Shown here: positions 19,365 through 28,945 of the stretch, piece by piece
Numbering within the stretch: position 1 is the stretch's first letter
How the letters are laid out: each line of letters opens with the position of its first letter
Assembly: GCA_028278505.1 (NCBI GenBank)
Contig: JANQEG010000048.1
Span: 1-33,228 of the forward strand
DNA from: Rhodobiaceae bacterium
GTDB taxonomy: Bacteria; Pseudomonadota; Alphaproteobacteria; Rhizobiales; JAKPQE01
Length of the DNA: 33,228 nucleotides
Direction: 5' to 3'
Made by a program: the position numbers and the translations under genes
The notes under the pieces: model-generated
What the model saw: only the letters and a program-made list of their open reading frames with translations
Databases searched by the model: none
Told to the model about the DNA's origin: nothing

Positions 19365-20263
19365 TGAACAATCTCGATCATGTCCGGGTGCAGTGCATAT
19401 ATCGCCGGTCCGCCCTCCGATCGCAACATCCCGCGCACACGGATGGTGCGGCCGCGCAGGCGGTCGGGATCCTTCGCGGTTGCGCGGAATCGCGGCAAGT
19501 CCCGGTTCACGATCATTATGGTGAAATCCGTTTTCCAGCGGGCACCGAAATTGAGGTAGACCCGGTCGCGCCCCCGCCCCACCGAAAGCACCAATCCCTC
19601 AACGATTTCATGGCGCCCCTGACGGTCGATGAGGTCCGGATCGTCGGCACGGAAAACCCGATACCACGAATCGGTCCAATTGCCGAGACGGCGCTTACGG
19701 GCGCCGGCCTCAAGCGCGAGCAGCGCCTTGGCGCAGCCCGGATGATCGGGATGGATGCGCACCCGGGCGGCGCCGGACGCAACGAGCGCGCCCTGGACCC
19801 AGCGCCCGTCACGGGCGCGGATGATTTCGGCCAGCGCCCGGCCGTGCCGGTCGCGTCGTCGCCCCGAATAGAAAAGCCGCACCTGTTCGCCTTCGACAAG
19901 ACGGGTCAGAAAACGATGCACGGCCGCGGCCCGCGCCCGTCCATCCGTGCTCTCGTCGAGCGGCGGCCGCGGCAGGTCGATACCGACGAGATCGGCCGTG
20001 AGGCCATTTGAAAGCGCGAGCGATCCATCCTCGTGCACGGCGCGCACGACCACCTCTTCTCCGGCTTCGCCGGCGCAGGCCGGCGGACCGATTGCAACCC
20101 GATCGGGCGGTTCCACAAAAACCGGGGCTTTATCGTCCGCCTTCGCAGCCGCCGGGACGAGCACCACCGACAGCGCGCAAAGGACCGCCGCGACCGCTCG
20201 CGGCTTCCGGCGAAATGTCGCGTTCCCCCGTCGATTCCGTGGTATCGCGCCCGGCTTGCCCAA
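19361..20263 (-). CDS. Exported thermonuclease (SNase)-fold protein, catalytic residues apparently lost
   Basis: A 300-residue protein with a basic N-terminus and a hydrophobic signal (AVAAVLCALSVVLVPAAAKA). The middle (about 70-185) follows the staphylococcal-nuclease OB fold: DLVGIDLPRPP, then DRHGRALAEI and WVQGALVASGAARV. In active SNases the RLxGIDxPE motif gives a catalytic Arg and Glu; here these positions read Asp and Arg, so only the DRHGR arginine remains. It is probably a binding or structural protein in the periplasm. The C-terminal ~90 residues look like a second OB-like segment (VGRGRDRVYLNFG ... RVRGML). The start is the TTG at 20263: a stop lies four codons upstream and GAGGA sits 8 bases before it. 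The stop overlaps the M48 gene start, so the two are probably co-expressed. Confidence 0.8.
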   Translation of the reverse strand: MGKPGAIPRNRRGNATFRRKPRAVAAVLCALSVVLVPAAAKADDKAPVFVEPPDRVAIGPPACAGEAGEEVVVRAVHEDGSLALSNGLTADLVGIDLPRPPLDESTDGRARAAAVHRFLTRLVEGEQVRLFYSGRRRDRHGRALAEIIRARDGRWVQGALVASGAARVRIHPDHPGCAKALLALEAGARKRRLGNWTDSWYRVFRADDPDLIDRQGRHEIVEGLVLSVGRGRDRVYLNFGARWKTDFTIMIVNRDLPRFRATAKDPDRLRGRTIRVRGMLRSEGGPAIYALHPDMIEIVQ

Positions 20264-20387
20264 CCCTGAAATCCTCGCTCAATCGCCATCGGCGCCCATT
20301 CCTATGGCCCCGACATCGTAACGCGTTGGCGCCGCCGGGGCACGGACGCCCACACCGCAATACAATCATTAGTAGAGGAAAATATTC

Positions 20388-20437
20388 TTATCCCCGGGTG
20401 ATTGTCAGTACGGTAAAAAGACAAGGATAATATTCCT
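20388..20437 (+). promoter_or_regulatory. Promoter of the DnaA-related gene, embedded in a composite inverted repeat
   Basis: TTGTCA (20402-20407) and GATAAT (20426-20431) are 18 bases apart, a good sigma70 promoter 40 bases before the ATG. The same bases form inverted repeats: TTATCC (20388-20393) and TTGTC (20402-20406) on the left against the contiguous GACAAGGATAA (20420-20430) on the right. TTATCC is the first half of a DnaA box (TTATCCACA). AATATT follows or precedes both arms. Confidence 0.5.
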
Positions 20438-20471
20438 ATAACCAACCAGCCTGCACCAGAGGAAAGATCGA

Positions 20472-20855
20472 ATGTTTACCGAGTACGATCTCCGCCAGCA
20501 TAGCGCCGATTCGCCACCGATCACCGCCCGTCATCACGCTCCCGCAGCGGCAAAGACCGTCATCATCGTCGTCGCCGCCGTGTTGCGGCTGCCGGTCCGG
20601 GACATCGAGGCCGCCACAAGGTCGAGCCCGCGCGTCGCCCGCGGCCGGCAATTGGCGATGTATCTGGCCCATGTCGCCGCCGGCCTCAGCCTGTCGGCCG
20701 TCGGCCGCGCCTTCGGCCGCGACCGCACCACCGTGGCGCACGCCTGCCGCGTCGTCGAGGAACGCCGCGAGGATCCGTGTTTCGACGCCATGGCCGGCTG
20801 TCTCGAACGCCTGGTCACCGCCATCGCCGACATGGTGCACTGGTCGGGTCGATGA
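20472..20855 (+). CDS. DnaA domain IV-like helix-turn-helix protein (HdaB-like)
   Basis: A 127-residue protein whose residues about 30-105 resemble the DNA-binding domain IV of the replication initiator DnaA: IEAATRSSPRVARGRQLAMY, LSLSAVGRAFGRDRTTVAHA. The DnaA-box recognition motif GRDHTTV appears as GRDRTTV, with Arg replacing His. There is no AAA+ ATPase domain, so it cannot act as an initiator itself. A similar small DnaA-related protein of alphaproteobacteria, HdaB of Caulobacter, is known to promote replication initiation by interfering with DnaA inactivation; equivalence here is inference. RBS AGAGGAAAG lies 6 bases before the ATG. The stop overlaps the next gene start as ATGA, so the two are coupled. 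Its promoter carries TTATCC repeats. Confidence 0.85.
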   Translation: MFTEYDLRQHSADSPPITARHHAPAAAKTVIIVVAAVLRLPVRDIEAATRSSPRVARGRQLAMYLAHVAAGLSLSAVGRAFGRDRTTVAHACRVVEERREDPCFDAMAGCLERLVTAIADMVHWSGR

Positions 20856-21670
20856 TCATGGTGTCTCCGTTTTCCGCCGAAGAGGCGCGGCTGGCGCAGC
20901 GCGTCCTGGCCGCGCTCGTCAAATCCGCAGCGCCCGCCCGCCGCGCCGGTCCGCACGCCTACCGCACGTCGAATTCGGGAAAGCCGGTCGCCTTTTCCGC
21001 CGACCTCGCCGGCAAGCTCCTGGCCGAGGATCTCGTCTGCCGCGATCCCGACGGCGGCCTCGCCGCCTCGGCGGCCGGACGCGCCTGGCTTAAGCGGCGC
21101 GCGGCCGGCGACGACCCGTTCGCCGCCCAGCACCGCACGCTCGCCCGCCGCCCGCTGCCCGAGGCGGTCGGCGGCAGCGCCGCCATCGACCTCGACGAAA
21201 GCCCGCTCGCCCGGCTCGCCCGCCGCCGCGACCGCAACGGCAAGGCGATCATCGATGCGGCCCAGCTCGCCGCCGGCGAGCGGCTGCGGGCCGATTTCAC
21301 CCGTGCCCGGATCATGCCGAACACGACCATGAACTGGTCGTCGATCGGCCGCGCCGCCCGCCGCTCCGGCAGTCGCGGCGGCGGCGCCGATCTTTCCGAC
21401 GCGGCGCTCGATGCCAAGCGGCGCGTTGCCGACGCGCTCGCCGCCGTCGGCCCGGAAATGGCCGGCGTGCTCGTCGATGTCTGCTGTTTCCTCAAGGGGC
21501 TGGAGACGGTGGAGCGCGAGCGCGCCTGGCCGGTCCGCTCCGCCAAGGTGGTGCTCGGCCTCGGCCTCAGCCGCCTTGCCGGCCATTACGGCCTGGAACC
21601 GGAAGCGGCCGGCCGCGACCAGGGACGATTGCGGGTCTGGGCACCGGCGGGCGGGGCGCCCGAGCCTTGA
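20852..21670 (+). CDS. DUF6456 domain-containing protein
   Basis: A 272-residue protein of unknown function. The N-terminal ~75 residues look like a small helical DNA- or protein-binding part (VLAALVKSAAPARR ... DPDGGLAASAAGRAWLKRR). The C-terminal ~140 residues match DUF6456 as I know it: SPLARLARRRDRNGKAIID, GERLRADFTRARIMPNTTMN and the hallmark LKGLETVERERAWPVRSAKV near residue 215. The ATG at 20852 overlaps the stop of the DnaA-related gene (ATGA); the alternative ATG at 20858 is two codons later. This tight coupling to a DnaA-like HTH protein suggests a role in replication or cell-cycle control, which is inference. Confidence 0.85.
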   Translation: MIMVSPFSAEEARLAQRVLAALVKSAAPARRAGPHAYRTSNSGKPVAFSADLAGKLLAEDLVCRDPDGGLAASAAGRAWLKRRAAGDDPFAAQHRTLARRPLPEAVGGSAAIDLDESPLARLARRRDRNGKAIIDAAQLAAGERLRADFTRARIMPNTTMNWSSIGRAARRSGSRGGGADLSDAALDAKRRVADALAAVGPEMAGVLVDVCCFLKGLETVERERAWPVRSAKVVLGLGLSRLAGHYGLEPEAAGRDQGRLRVWAPAGGAPEP

Positions 21671-21728
21671 CGCCGCTCCGGTCCGGCAGTTAGGCCACCG
21701 CCACGCACCATCGAAACCGGGCCGGACC

Positions 21729-22700
21729 ATGTTCACCCTTTCCGAACTCGAGGCAACGGCCGAGCTGCTCGCCCTCTATCTGCCGTCGACGCCGCAATAT
21801 GCCTGGCCGCTGCTGGCCGAGGCGGTCGGCACACGCGTCACCGTCAAGCACGAAAACCATATGCCGATCGGCGCCTTCAAGGTCCGCGGCGGCCTGACCT
21901 TTATGGACGCGCTGAAGCGCCGGCGGCCCGACATCGCCGGCGTCGTCAGCGCCACCCGCGGCAATCACGGCCAGAGCCTCGCCTTCGCCGGCCGCAGCTT
22001 CGGCGTTCCCGTCGTCATCGTCGTGCCCTATGGGAACTCAGTGGAGAAGAACGATGCCATGCGCGCGCTCGGCGCCGACCTCGTCGAGCATGGCCGCGAT
22101 TTCGACGAAGCAAAGGCCTATGCGGCGGGTGTTGCCGAGGAACGCGGTTACGAATTCGCGCCCTCCTTCTCCCGCGATCTGGTCAAGGGCGTTGCCACCT
22201 ATGCGCTGGAGCTGTTCAGCGCCTGTCGCGACCTCGACACCGTCTACGTGCCGATCGGCCTCGGCTCGGGCATTTGCGGCGTCATCACCGTGCGCGACCT
22301 GCTCGGCCTGAACACCGAGATCGTCGGCGTCGTCGCCGAGACGGCGGCCGCCTATGCCCTTTCCTTCGCCGCCGGCGAGATCGTCGAGACCAATGCCGCG
22401 CTCACCTTCGCCGACGGCATGGCGGTGCGGATCCCCGACACTGAGGCCTTCGCCATCATCCGCGACGGCGCCGCCCGCATCGTCACCGTCAGCGACGACG
22501 ATATCGCCGAGGCGATGCGGCTCTATTATGCCGCCACCCACAATCTGGCCGAGGGCGCCGGCGCGGCACCGCTCGCCGCCCTCATGAAGGAGCGCGAACG
22601 GCATGAGGGCCGTCACGTCGGGCTGATTTTGTCTGGACAGAATATCGACCGGTCGTGGTTCGCGACCGTGCTCGCCGGCCGGACGCCGGTGGTCGGCTAG
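21729..22700 (+). CDS. Threonine/serine dehydratase-like PLP enzyme
   Basis: A 323-residue member of the fold-type II PLP family (tryptophan-synthase-beta fold) that deaminates hydroxyamino acids. The PLP lysine is in PIGAFKVRGGLTFM near residue 50, with the substrate loop SATRGNHGQSLA near 77. The phosphate-binding loop is GLGSGICGV near residue 180. There is no ACT regulatory domain, so it resembles catabolic or hydroxyectoine-type (EutB-like) dehydratases rather than biosynthetic IlvA. The frame runs open upstream, but the ATG at 21729 begins the homologous region and lies 58 bases after the DUF6456 gene. Exact substrate unknown. Confidence 0.9.
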   Translation: MFTLSELEATAELLALYLPSTPQYAWPLLAEAVGTRVTVKHENHMPIGAFKVRGGLTFMDALKRRRPDIAGVVSATRGNHGQSLAFAGRSFGVPVVIVVPYGNSVEKNDAMRALGADLVEHGRDFDEAKAYAAGVAEERGYEFAPSFSRDLVKGVATYALELFSACRDLDTVYVPIGLGSGICGVITVRDLLGLNTEIVGVVAETAAAYALSFAAGEIVETNAALTFADGMAVRIPDTEAFAIIRDGAARIVTVSDDDIAEAMRLYYAATHNLAEGAGAAPLAALMKERERHEGRHVGLILSGQNIDRSWFATVLAGRTPVVG

Positions 22701-22724
22701 AGCCGCTTCGACCGACGCTCGGCG

Positions 22725-23309
22725 CTATTCCGCCGGATGCGGCCGGCTTTCCGGCATCATCGTCGCTTCGTCAATCTGACAGAAGCCGCGCGGCGGCACG
22801 CCGAGCGCGCTGTTGAACTTGGCCGACATGTTCTGGAAGGCGATCAACCCGGTCAACTCGACGAGACCGTCCTCGTCGAAATGGCGGCACACGCCGCGGT
22901 AGACCTCGTCGGGGATCGATTGCGGCGCCTCGGTCATCGCCTCGGCATAGGCCAGCACGGCGCGCTCGCGCTCATCGAACAGGTCGGAACTGCGCCAGCG
23001 CGCGACCGCCATCGCCTTTTCTTCCGACACCCCGCGCCGCATCAGCGTCGCCGAATTGATATCGACGCAGAACCGGCAGCCATTGATCTGCGAAACGCGG
23101 ACAGTGACCAGCGACCGCAGCGCCGGATCGACCGGCGAACCGGACCGGTCGATCATGCCGTAAAGGGTGGCGACCCCGAAAAACAGCTTCGGCGAGCGCG
23201 CCCACAACAGCCCCGCTTCGAGCACGTCGCCATATTTCCGCTTCTGATTCCAGAAAAACGGCCGCAGCAGCCATGAATAGGCCGACAAGGGCTTCGGGGC
23301 GATCCGCAT
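22725..23309 (-). CDS. Carboxymuconolactone decarboxylase / AhpD-family protein
   Basis: A 194-residue all-helical protein of the CMD/AhpD-like superfamily. The motif NGCRFCVDINSA, near the middle, gives the CxxC pair of peroxidase-type members, but the His that follows the CxxC in classic AhpD (CxxCxxxH) is Asn here. The flanking MRRGVSEEKAMAVARW and YAEAMTEAPQSIPDEVY segments are typical. A role in peroxide or alkylhydroperoxide handling is possible, but ring-decarboxylase activity is unlikely. Two ATGs (23312 and 23309) follow GGGAGG; the second has the better 5-base spacing. An upstream ATG at 23360 has no ribosome site. It converges with the dehydratase gene across 24 bases. Confidence 0.85.
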   Translation of the reverse strand: MRIAPKPLSAYSWLLRPFFWNQKRKYGDVLEAGLLWARSPKLFFGVATLYGMIDRSGSPVDPALRSLVTVRVSQINGCRFCVDINSATLMRRGVSEEKAMAVARWRSSDLFDERERAVLAYAEAMTEAPQSIPDEVYRGVCRHFDEDGLVELTGLIAFQNMSAKFNSALGVPPRGFCQIDEATMMPESRPHPAE

Positions 23310-23454
23310 CATTTCCTCCCGGTATACGGCTTGCCGCGCCAAATAGACGCAGACCGTCATAATGTCGCAGTTTCGTTGGAATTGAAAGCCATTGTCTGAG
23401 ACCGGCGCGCGATTTGCCTGGATTGCGGCACGAAACCGCGAAAAAAAACAGACA

Positions 23455-23483
23455 TTGCGTCCCGTTTTCAGCGCATATATGAT
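23455..23483 (+). promoter_or_regulatory. Predicted promoter of the thermonuclease gene
   Basis: TTGCGT (23455-23460) and TATGAT (23478-23483) are 17 bases apart, in a locally AT-rich stretch about 34 bases before the GTG start at 23517. A run of eight to nine A residues lies just upstream (23441-23448), like an UP element. Confidence 0.5.
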
Positions 23484-23516
23484 TATATTCCCATTTCAAC
23501 GCTTCGAATTCGCCCC

Positions 23517-23972
23517 GTGAAGACGCGCCTCGCCCCCGGATTCCGATTGTCACTCGCGCTTGCCGCGCTTCTTTGTGCGGTCTCGCCGGCGCTTGCGGAT
23601 CGATCGCATGTCGACGGACCGGTCGCCGCGACGCTGCTGCGCGTCATCGACGGCGACACGCTGCTGGTGCGGGCGCATATCTGGATCGGCCAGGAGATCG
23701 AGGTCCGGGTTCGCCTGCGCGGCATCGATACGCCGGAAAGCCGCGGTCGATGCTCCGCCGAACGTCGCCTGGCGCGGCGCGCCCGGGCCTATCTGCAGGC
23801 GGCGACGGCGAGCGGCCGCGTCGTCCTGACCGATATCGGCGGCGGCAAGTATTTCGGCCGGGTGCTGGCCGACGTCCGCACCAGCGAGGGCCGCGACCTC
23901 GCCGCCGCGCTGCAAAAGGCGGGCCTTGCCCGGCCCTATCGCGGCAAGGCCCGGCCCTATTGGTGCGACTGA
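23517..23972 (+). CDS. Exported thermonuclease (SNase family), catalytic residues intact
   Basis: A 151-residue protein: signal peptide (about 1-27, ending SPALA), then one staphylococcal-nuclease OB fold. The motif VIDGDTLLV supplies the calcium-binding Asp, VRLRGIDTPES the catalytic Arg and Glu, and KYFGRVLADV the second catalytic Arg. It should cleave DNA or RNA in the periplasm or outside the cell. The start is GTG at 23517, with a credible promoter 34 bases upstream but no strong ribosome site, so translation may be weak or nearly leaderless. A second SNase-fold protein in this window (19361-20263) has lost two of these residues. Confidence 0.9.
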   Translation: MKTRLAPGFRLSLALAALLCAVSPALADRSHVDGPVAATLLRVIDGDTLLVRAHIWIGQEIEVRVRLRGIDTPESRGRCSAERRLARRARAYLQAATASGRVVLTDIGGGKYFGRVLADVRTSEGRDLAAALQKAGLARPYRGKARPYWCD

Positions 23973-24076
23973 TACCAGCGGCAGGCACCATCCGCCGCAG
24001 GGCGCGCGCCCCGGCCTGGCCGGACATCATTGACAACAAAGACCTATTCTCGGTCGAGGCATGCGTCTGAAAGGCT

Positions 24077-24107
24077 TAATTTTCCGCGTATTTTCAACGG
24101 AAAATTA
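24077..24107. promoter_or_regulatory. 10-bp perfect inverted repeat upstream of the TadG-like gene
   Basis: TAATTTTCCG (24077-24086) and CGGAAAATTA (24098-24107) are perfect inverted arms around an 11-base loop, 108 bases before the ATG at 24215. It could be an operator or a weak hairpin after the thermonuclease gene. It lacks a T-run, so an ordinary terminator is less likely. The surrounding 23973-24214 holds no gene. Confidence 0.4.
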
Positions 24108-24214
24108 TCCAATCCTTTTCACGGTTGCTTCAGGTCTTGTTCCTATAACCGTAGGCGTACGCAATCGATGTTCGCAATTCTGCGGGCTGTTATTTGTGCG
24201 GAAGGTCGGAAAAG

Positions 24215-25510
24215 ATGATCGACTTTAAGACACCGCTGAAGGCGTTCGGGCGGAAACTTGCGGAGCGGAGCGGCGCTCTCCGTCACGATTCGAAAGGCGC
24301 GGTCGCGATGATCTTCGCGTTGGCGATGGTCCCGGTCCTGCTGATGGTCGGCCTTGCCGTCGACTATTCCAACGCCAGCCGGCTGCGCAGCCATCTCGGC
24401 GACGCCCTCGACAGCGCCGCCATCGCGGCCGCCAAGGAACTCGCCGCCGGCAACACCGATCAGGCCGCCCTGCAGCAGCTTGCCCGCGACCTCATCGAGG
24501 CCAATCTTGCCGGCCGCGGCGGCGACAGCATGCTTTCCGATTTCACGCTGACCATCAATGTTGAAGACGGCTCGGTAAACATCGATGCGACGATCACCGC
24601 CGACACCTATCTGATGGCGCTCGCCGGCTATGACGAACTCGACATCGTCAACTCCGCCTCCGCCGCGGCGAGCTCCCGCGATGTCGAACTGATCATGGCG
24701 CTCGACGTCACCGGGTCCATGCGCGGCTCGAAGATTTCCGACCTGCGCACCGCTGCGAGCGACCTCGTCGACATTCTGCTGCCCGATGGCGGCGCCCCGA
24801 AGAAGGTCCGCATCGGACTCGTCCCCTACAGCGAAGGAGTCAATGCCGGGCCGTACGCCAACTCCGCCACGGGCGGCGCCAGCACCGAATGCGCGACAGA
24901 GCGCGAAGAGCCTTACCGGGCCACCGACACCGACTACACGTCGGCGCCGCTGAAGAACGGTACGAACGACTGCCCGGGCAACGAGATCCTGCCGATGACG
25001 GCGAACAGCACGACGCTGAAGCAGCGGATCAACGCACTTTCGGCCAGGGGCGCCACCGCCGGGCAGACCGGCATCGGCTGGTCCTGGTACATGCTGTCGC
25101 CGAACTGGGGTCCGCTGTGGCCGGCGGAAAGCCAGCCCGAGCCCTATCTCGACGAAGAGAACATGAAGGTCGCCGTGCTGATGACCGACGGCTCGTTCAA
25201 CACCTATTATGACTGGGGCTGGGACTACAATTGGCGCACGAGACGGTGGGAGTACGTCTGGACCGAGCACCGCGGCTCGTCCGCCTCGGCCCAGCGCGCC
25301 CGCGCGCTCTGCGACAACATGAAGGCCGCCACCAAGGACATCGTTATCTACGCGGTCGCGTTCAAGGCACCGTCCTCGGCCAGGGAGCTGCTGCAATACT
25401 GCGCCTCCGATTCCGGCACGCATTACTTCGATGCCCGGAACGGCGAGCAGTTGCGCACCGCATTCCAGGTCATCGCCAACGACGTCAATCGCCTGCGGCT
25501 GACCAAGTAA
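24215..25510 (+). CDS. TadE/TadG-like membrane protein with von Willebrand A domain
   Basis: A 431-residue protein. The N-terminal part (about 25-70) is the Flp-pilus TadE/G-like anchor: DSKGAVAMIFALAMVPVLLM is the membrane segment, followed by VDYSNASRLRSHLGDALDSA. Then comes a vWA domain beginning near residue 158 with the metal-site motif DVTGSM (Asp164, Thr166, Ser168), a long insert containing LVPYSEGVNAGPY, and a Trp-rich stretch. The closing part, ILVAFK-like VIYAVAFKAPSS and YCASDSGTHYFDARNGEQL, ends the fold. Such proteins sit in the inner membrane and face the periplasm, with roles in pilus assembly or surface adhesion. No other tad genes are in the window, so this is an orphan copy. 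The ATG at 24215 follows GGAAGGTCGG. Confidence 0.88.
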   Translation: MIDFKTPLKAFGRKLAERSGALRHDSKGAVAMIFALAMVPVLLMVGLAVDYSNASRLRSHLGDALDSAAIAAAKELAAGNTDQAALQQLARDLIEANLAGRGGDSMLSDFTLTINVEDGSVNIDATITADTYLMALAGYDELDIVNSASAAASSRDVELIMALDVTGSMRGSKISDLRTAASDLVDILLPDGGAPKKVRIGLVPYSEGVNAGPYANSATGGASTECATEREEPYRATDTDYTSAPLKNGTNDCPGNEILPMTANSTTLKQRINALSARGATAGQTGIGWSWYMLSPNWGPLWPAESQPEPYLDEENMKVAVLMTDGSFNTYYDWGWDYNWRTRRWEYVWTEHRGSSASAQRARALCDNMKAATKDIVIYAVAFKAPSSARELLQYCASDSGTHYFDARNGEQLRTAFQVIANDVNRLRLTK

Positions 25511-25543
25511 TAAAGGCGGCGCCGCACGCGGCGCCGACCGCAG

Positions 25544-26056
25544 TCACGGGACGACGATCACCGGCGTGCCGACGCGGACCCGATCGAACAGATCGATGAT
25601 GTCGCTGTTGTACATCCGGATACAGCCATAAGACGCGAACCGGCCGACCGATCTCGGCCGGTTCGTGCCGTGAATGGCATATTCGTCACCGGCCAGCGTC
25701 AGCGCCCGCTTGCCCATCGGATTGTTCGGCGCACCGCCCGGGATCAGATCGGGCAGGGACGGGATGTCGCGCTTGACGACGGCCGGCGGCGCCCACGCCG
25801 GATTGACATGTTTGCCGTCGACGAAGGTGCGCCCGACCCAGCGCTTGCCGGCCTTGCCGACGGCGACCGGATAGCGGATCGCCTTGCCCCGCCCGGCGAC
25901 GAAGTAGAGCCGGCGCTCCTGGTTCTTGATGACGATCGAGCCGATCGGATATTTGCTCGTGAACCGCACGACTTCGCGCGCCGAGCCGGGCGCGCCGGCC
26001 CACATTCCGATCACCGCCGCCATCGCGGCCGCAAGCGCCACACCGCGCCATCCCAT
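25544..26056 (-). CDS. L,D-transpeptidase (YkuD domain), exported
   Basis: A 170-residue periplasmic enzyme that makes 3-3 peptidoglycan cross-links or attaches proteins to the wall. Signal peptide at residues 1-26 (GVALAAAMAAVIGMWAGAPG). The YkuD domain fills the rest: IVIKNQERRLYFVAGRGKAI, then the active-site pair EYAIHGTNRP and the catalytic motif FASYGCIRMYN with the nucleophilic Cys. I chose the ATG at 26056, which follows GGAGG by 7 bases and starts a proper signal; a longer frame to 26143 exists. The gene converges on the TadG-like gene across 33 bases. A palindrome TTAACGTTAA (26144-26153) lies upstream. Confidence 0.93.
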   Translation of the reverse strand: MGWRGVALAAAMAAVIGMWAGAPGSAREVVRFTSKYPIGSIVIKNQERRLYFVAGRGKAIRYPVAVGKAGKRWVGRTFVDGKHVNPAWAPPAVVKRDIPSLPDLIPGGAPNNPMGKRALTLAGDEYAIHGTNRPRSVGRFASYGCIRMYNSDIIDLFDRVRVGTPVIVVP

Positions 26057-26231
26057 CGGCCCACCTCCACTACCAACTGATCCGTTGGCCGATTTTACGG
26101 CAAGGGCCGGCAATTTCGTCAGGCCTTTATTGAAAACAGGCAATTAACGTTAACGGAACAGATCGGCGTCCGGCGGGCGGTCGTCGCCGTCCGTTTCAAT
26201 TCTCTCGGATCGAGTCCCCCGTCTTTCCTCT

Positions 26232-26740
26232 CGTCACCCCCACGAAGGTGGGGGTCCAATATGGCGGCGGCGGCAGGCGATTTTGTTTACGGTCAGGCCT
26301 TATTGGATTCCCGTACCCGCCTGCGCGCTAGGGGATTCACACAACTCAGAAGCCAGATACCGGCACGACCTCGATCGATCGTCTGACGTGTTGAAGTTCA
26401 GGAAATACCCCTGTTCGAACGTCGCCGAATTGATGCGATGGTTAGTTGGCGCAGCCTTGCCTTTATCCACCTTTCCCGCGAAAAGCCTGTCCCCGCGCAG
26501 GCGGGGACGGGAATCCAATTATCCTCTCGATACGCTCTGTCATTGGCTATTGCGGGTTGGAGATTCGACTGACAAAACAAGCGCCAATAAGGGCGGATCG
26601 GCCAATGGGCACCCGCTTTCGCGGGTGAGGTGCCAAGAGGTTTACCTTGCGCGCAGATATTCGCGCCCAGAGCGACGCAAATCGGCAAGAAATGTGCATC
26701 CCCTAGCGCGGACGCTGGGACAGGCTCTTCGCGGGAATGA
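26232..26740. repeat. REP-like palindrome cluster between the L,D-transpeptidase gene and acs
   Basis: The 796 bases from 26057 to 26852 hold no credible gene. Clear palindromes are ACCCCCAC/GTGGGGGT (26236-26243, 26248-26255), CACCCGC/GCGGGTG (26610-26616, 26621-26627), and a pair of 26-base arms at 26302-26327 and 26494-26519 that are inverted copies with one mismatch. Fragments such as TTCCCGCGAA and GCGGGAATGACG match the style of dispersed REP-like repeats that many proteobacterial genomes carry between genes. The individual pieces look decayed. Confidence 0.65.
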
Positions 26741-26819
26741 CGAACAGAAAAACGCCGCACAGAGCCAAACTCTGCGCCGACCTTTCGCGTTCCCTCGGCC
26801 GGCCCGCCCCTCGCAGACC

Positions 26820-26840
26820 GCCCGTCCCTGAGGGACGGGC
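26820..26840 (-). terminator. GC-rich hairpin after acs
   Basis: GCCCGTCCC-TGA-GGGACGGGC: a 9-bp perfect stem (10 with the next pair) and a 3-base loop, 12 bases beyond the acs stop codon. No T-run follows on the minus strand, so it may end transcription weakly, protect the 3' end or be one more REP-like palindrome. Confidence 0.45.
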
Positions 26841-26852
26841 GCGGCCTATCCG

Positions 26853-28811
<1,959 letters not shown>

Positions 28812-28945
28812 GGGTGTCCCCTCCCAACTAACTCATTCGCGCGCGCCCTCGGCGCTGTCCGTTCACAAGCGATTATGCTGACCCGGCCGGCCGGCCGCAA
28901 CATCCGCAAGCTCGCACTTTCGTCGGTGCGTCCGGCGATTGCCCG

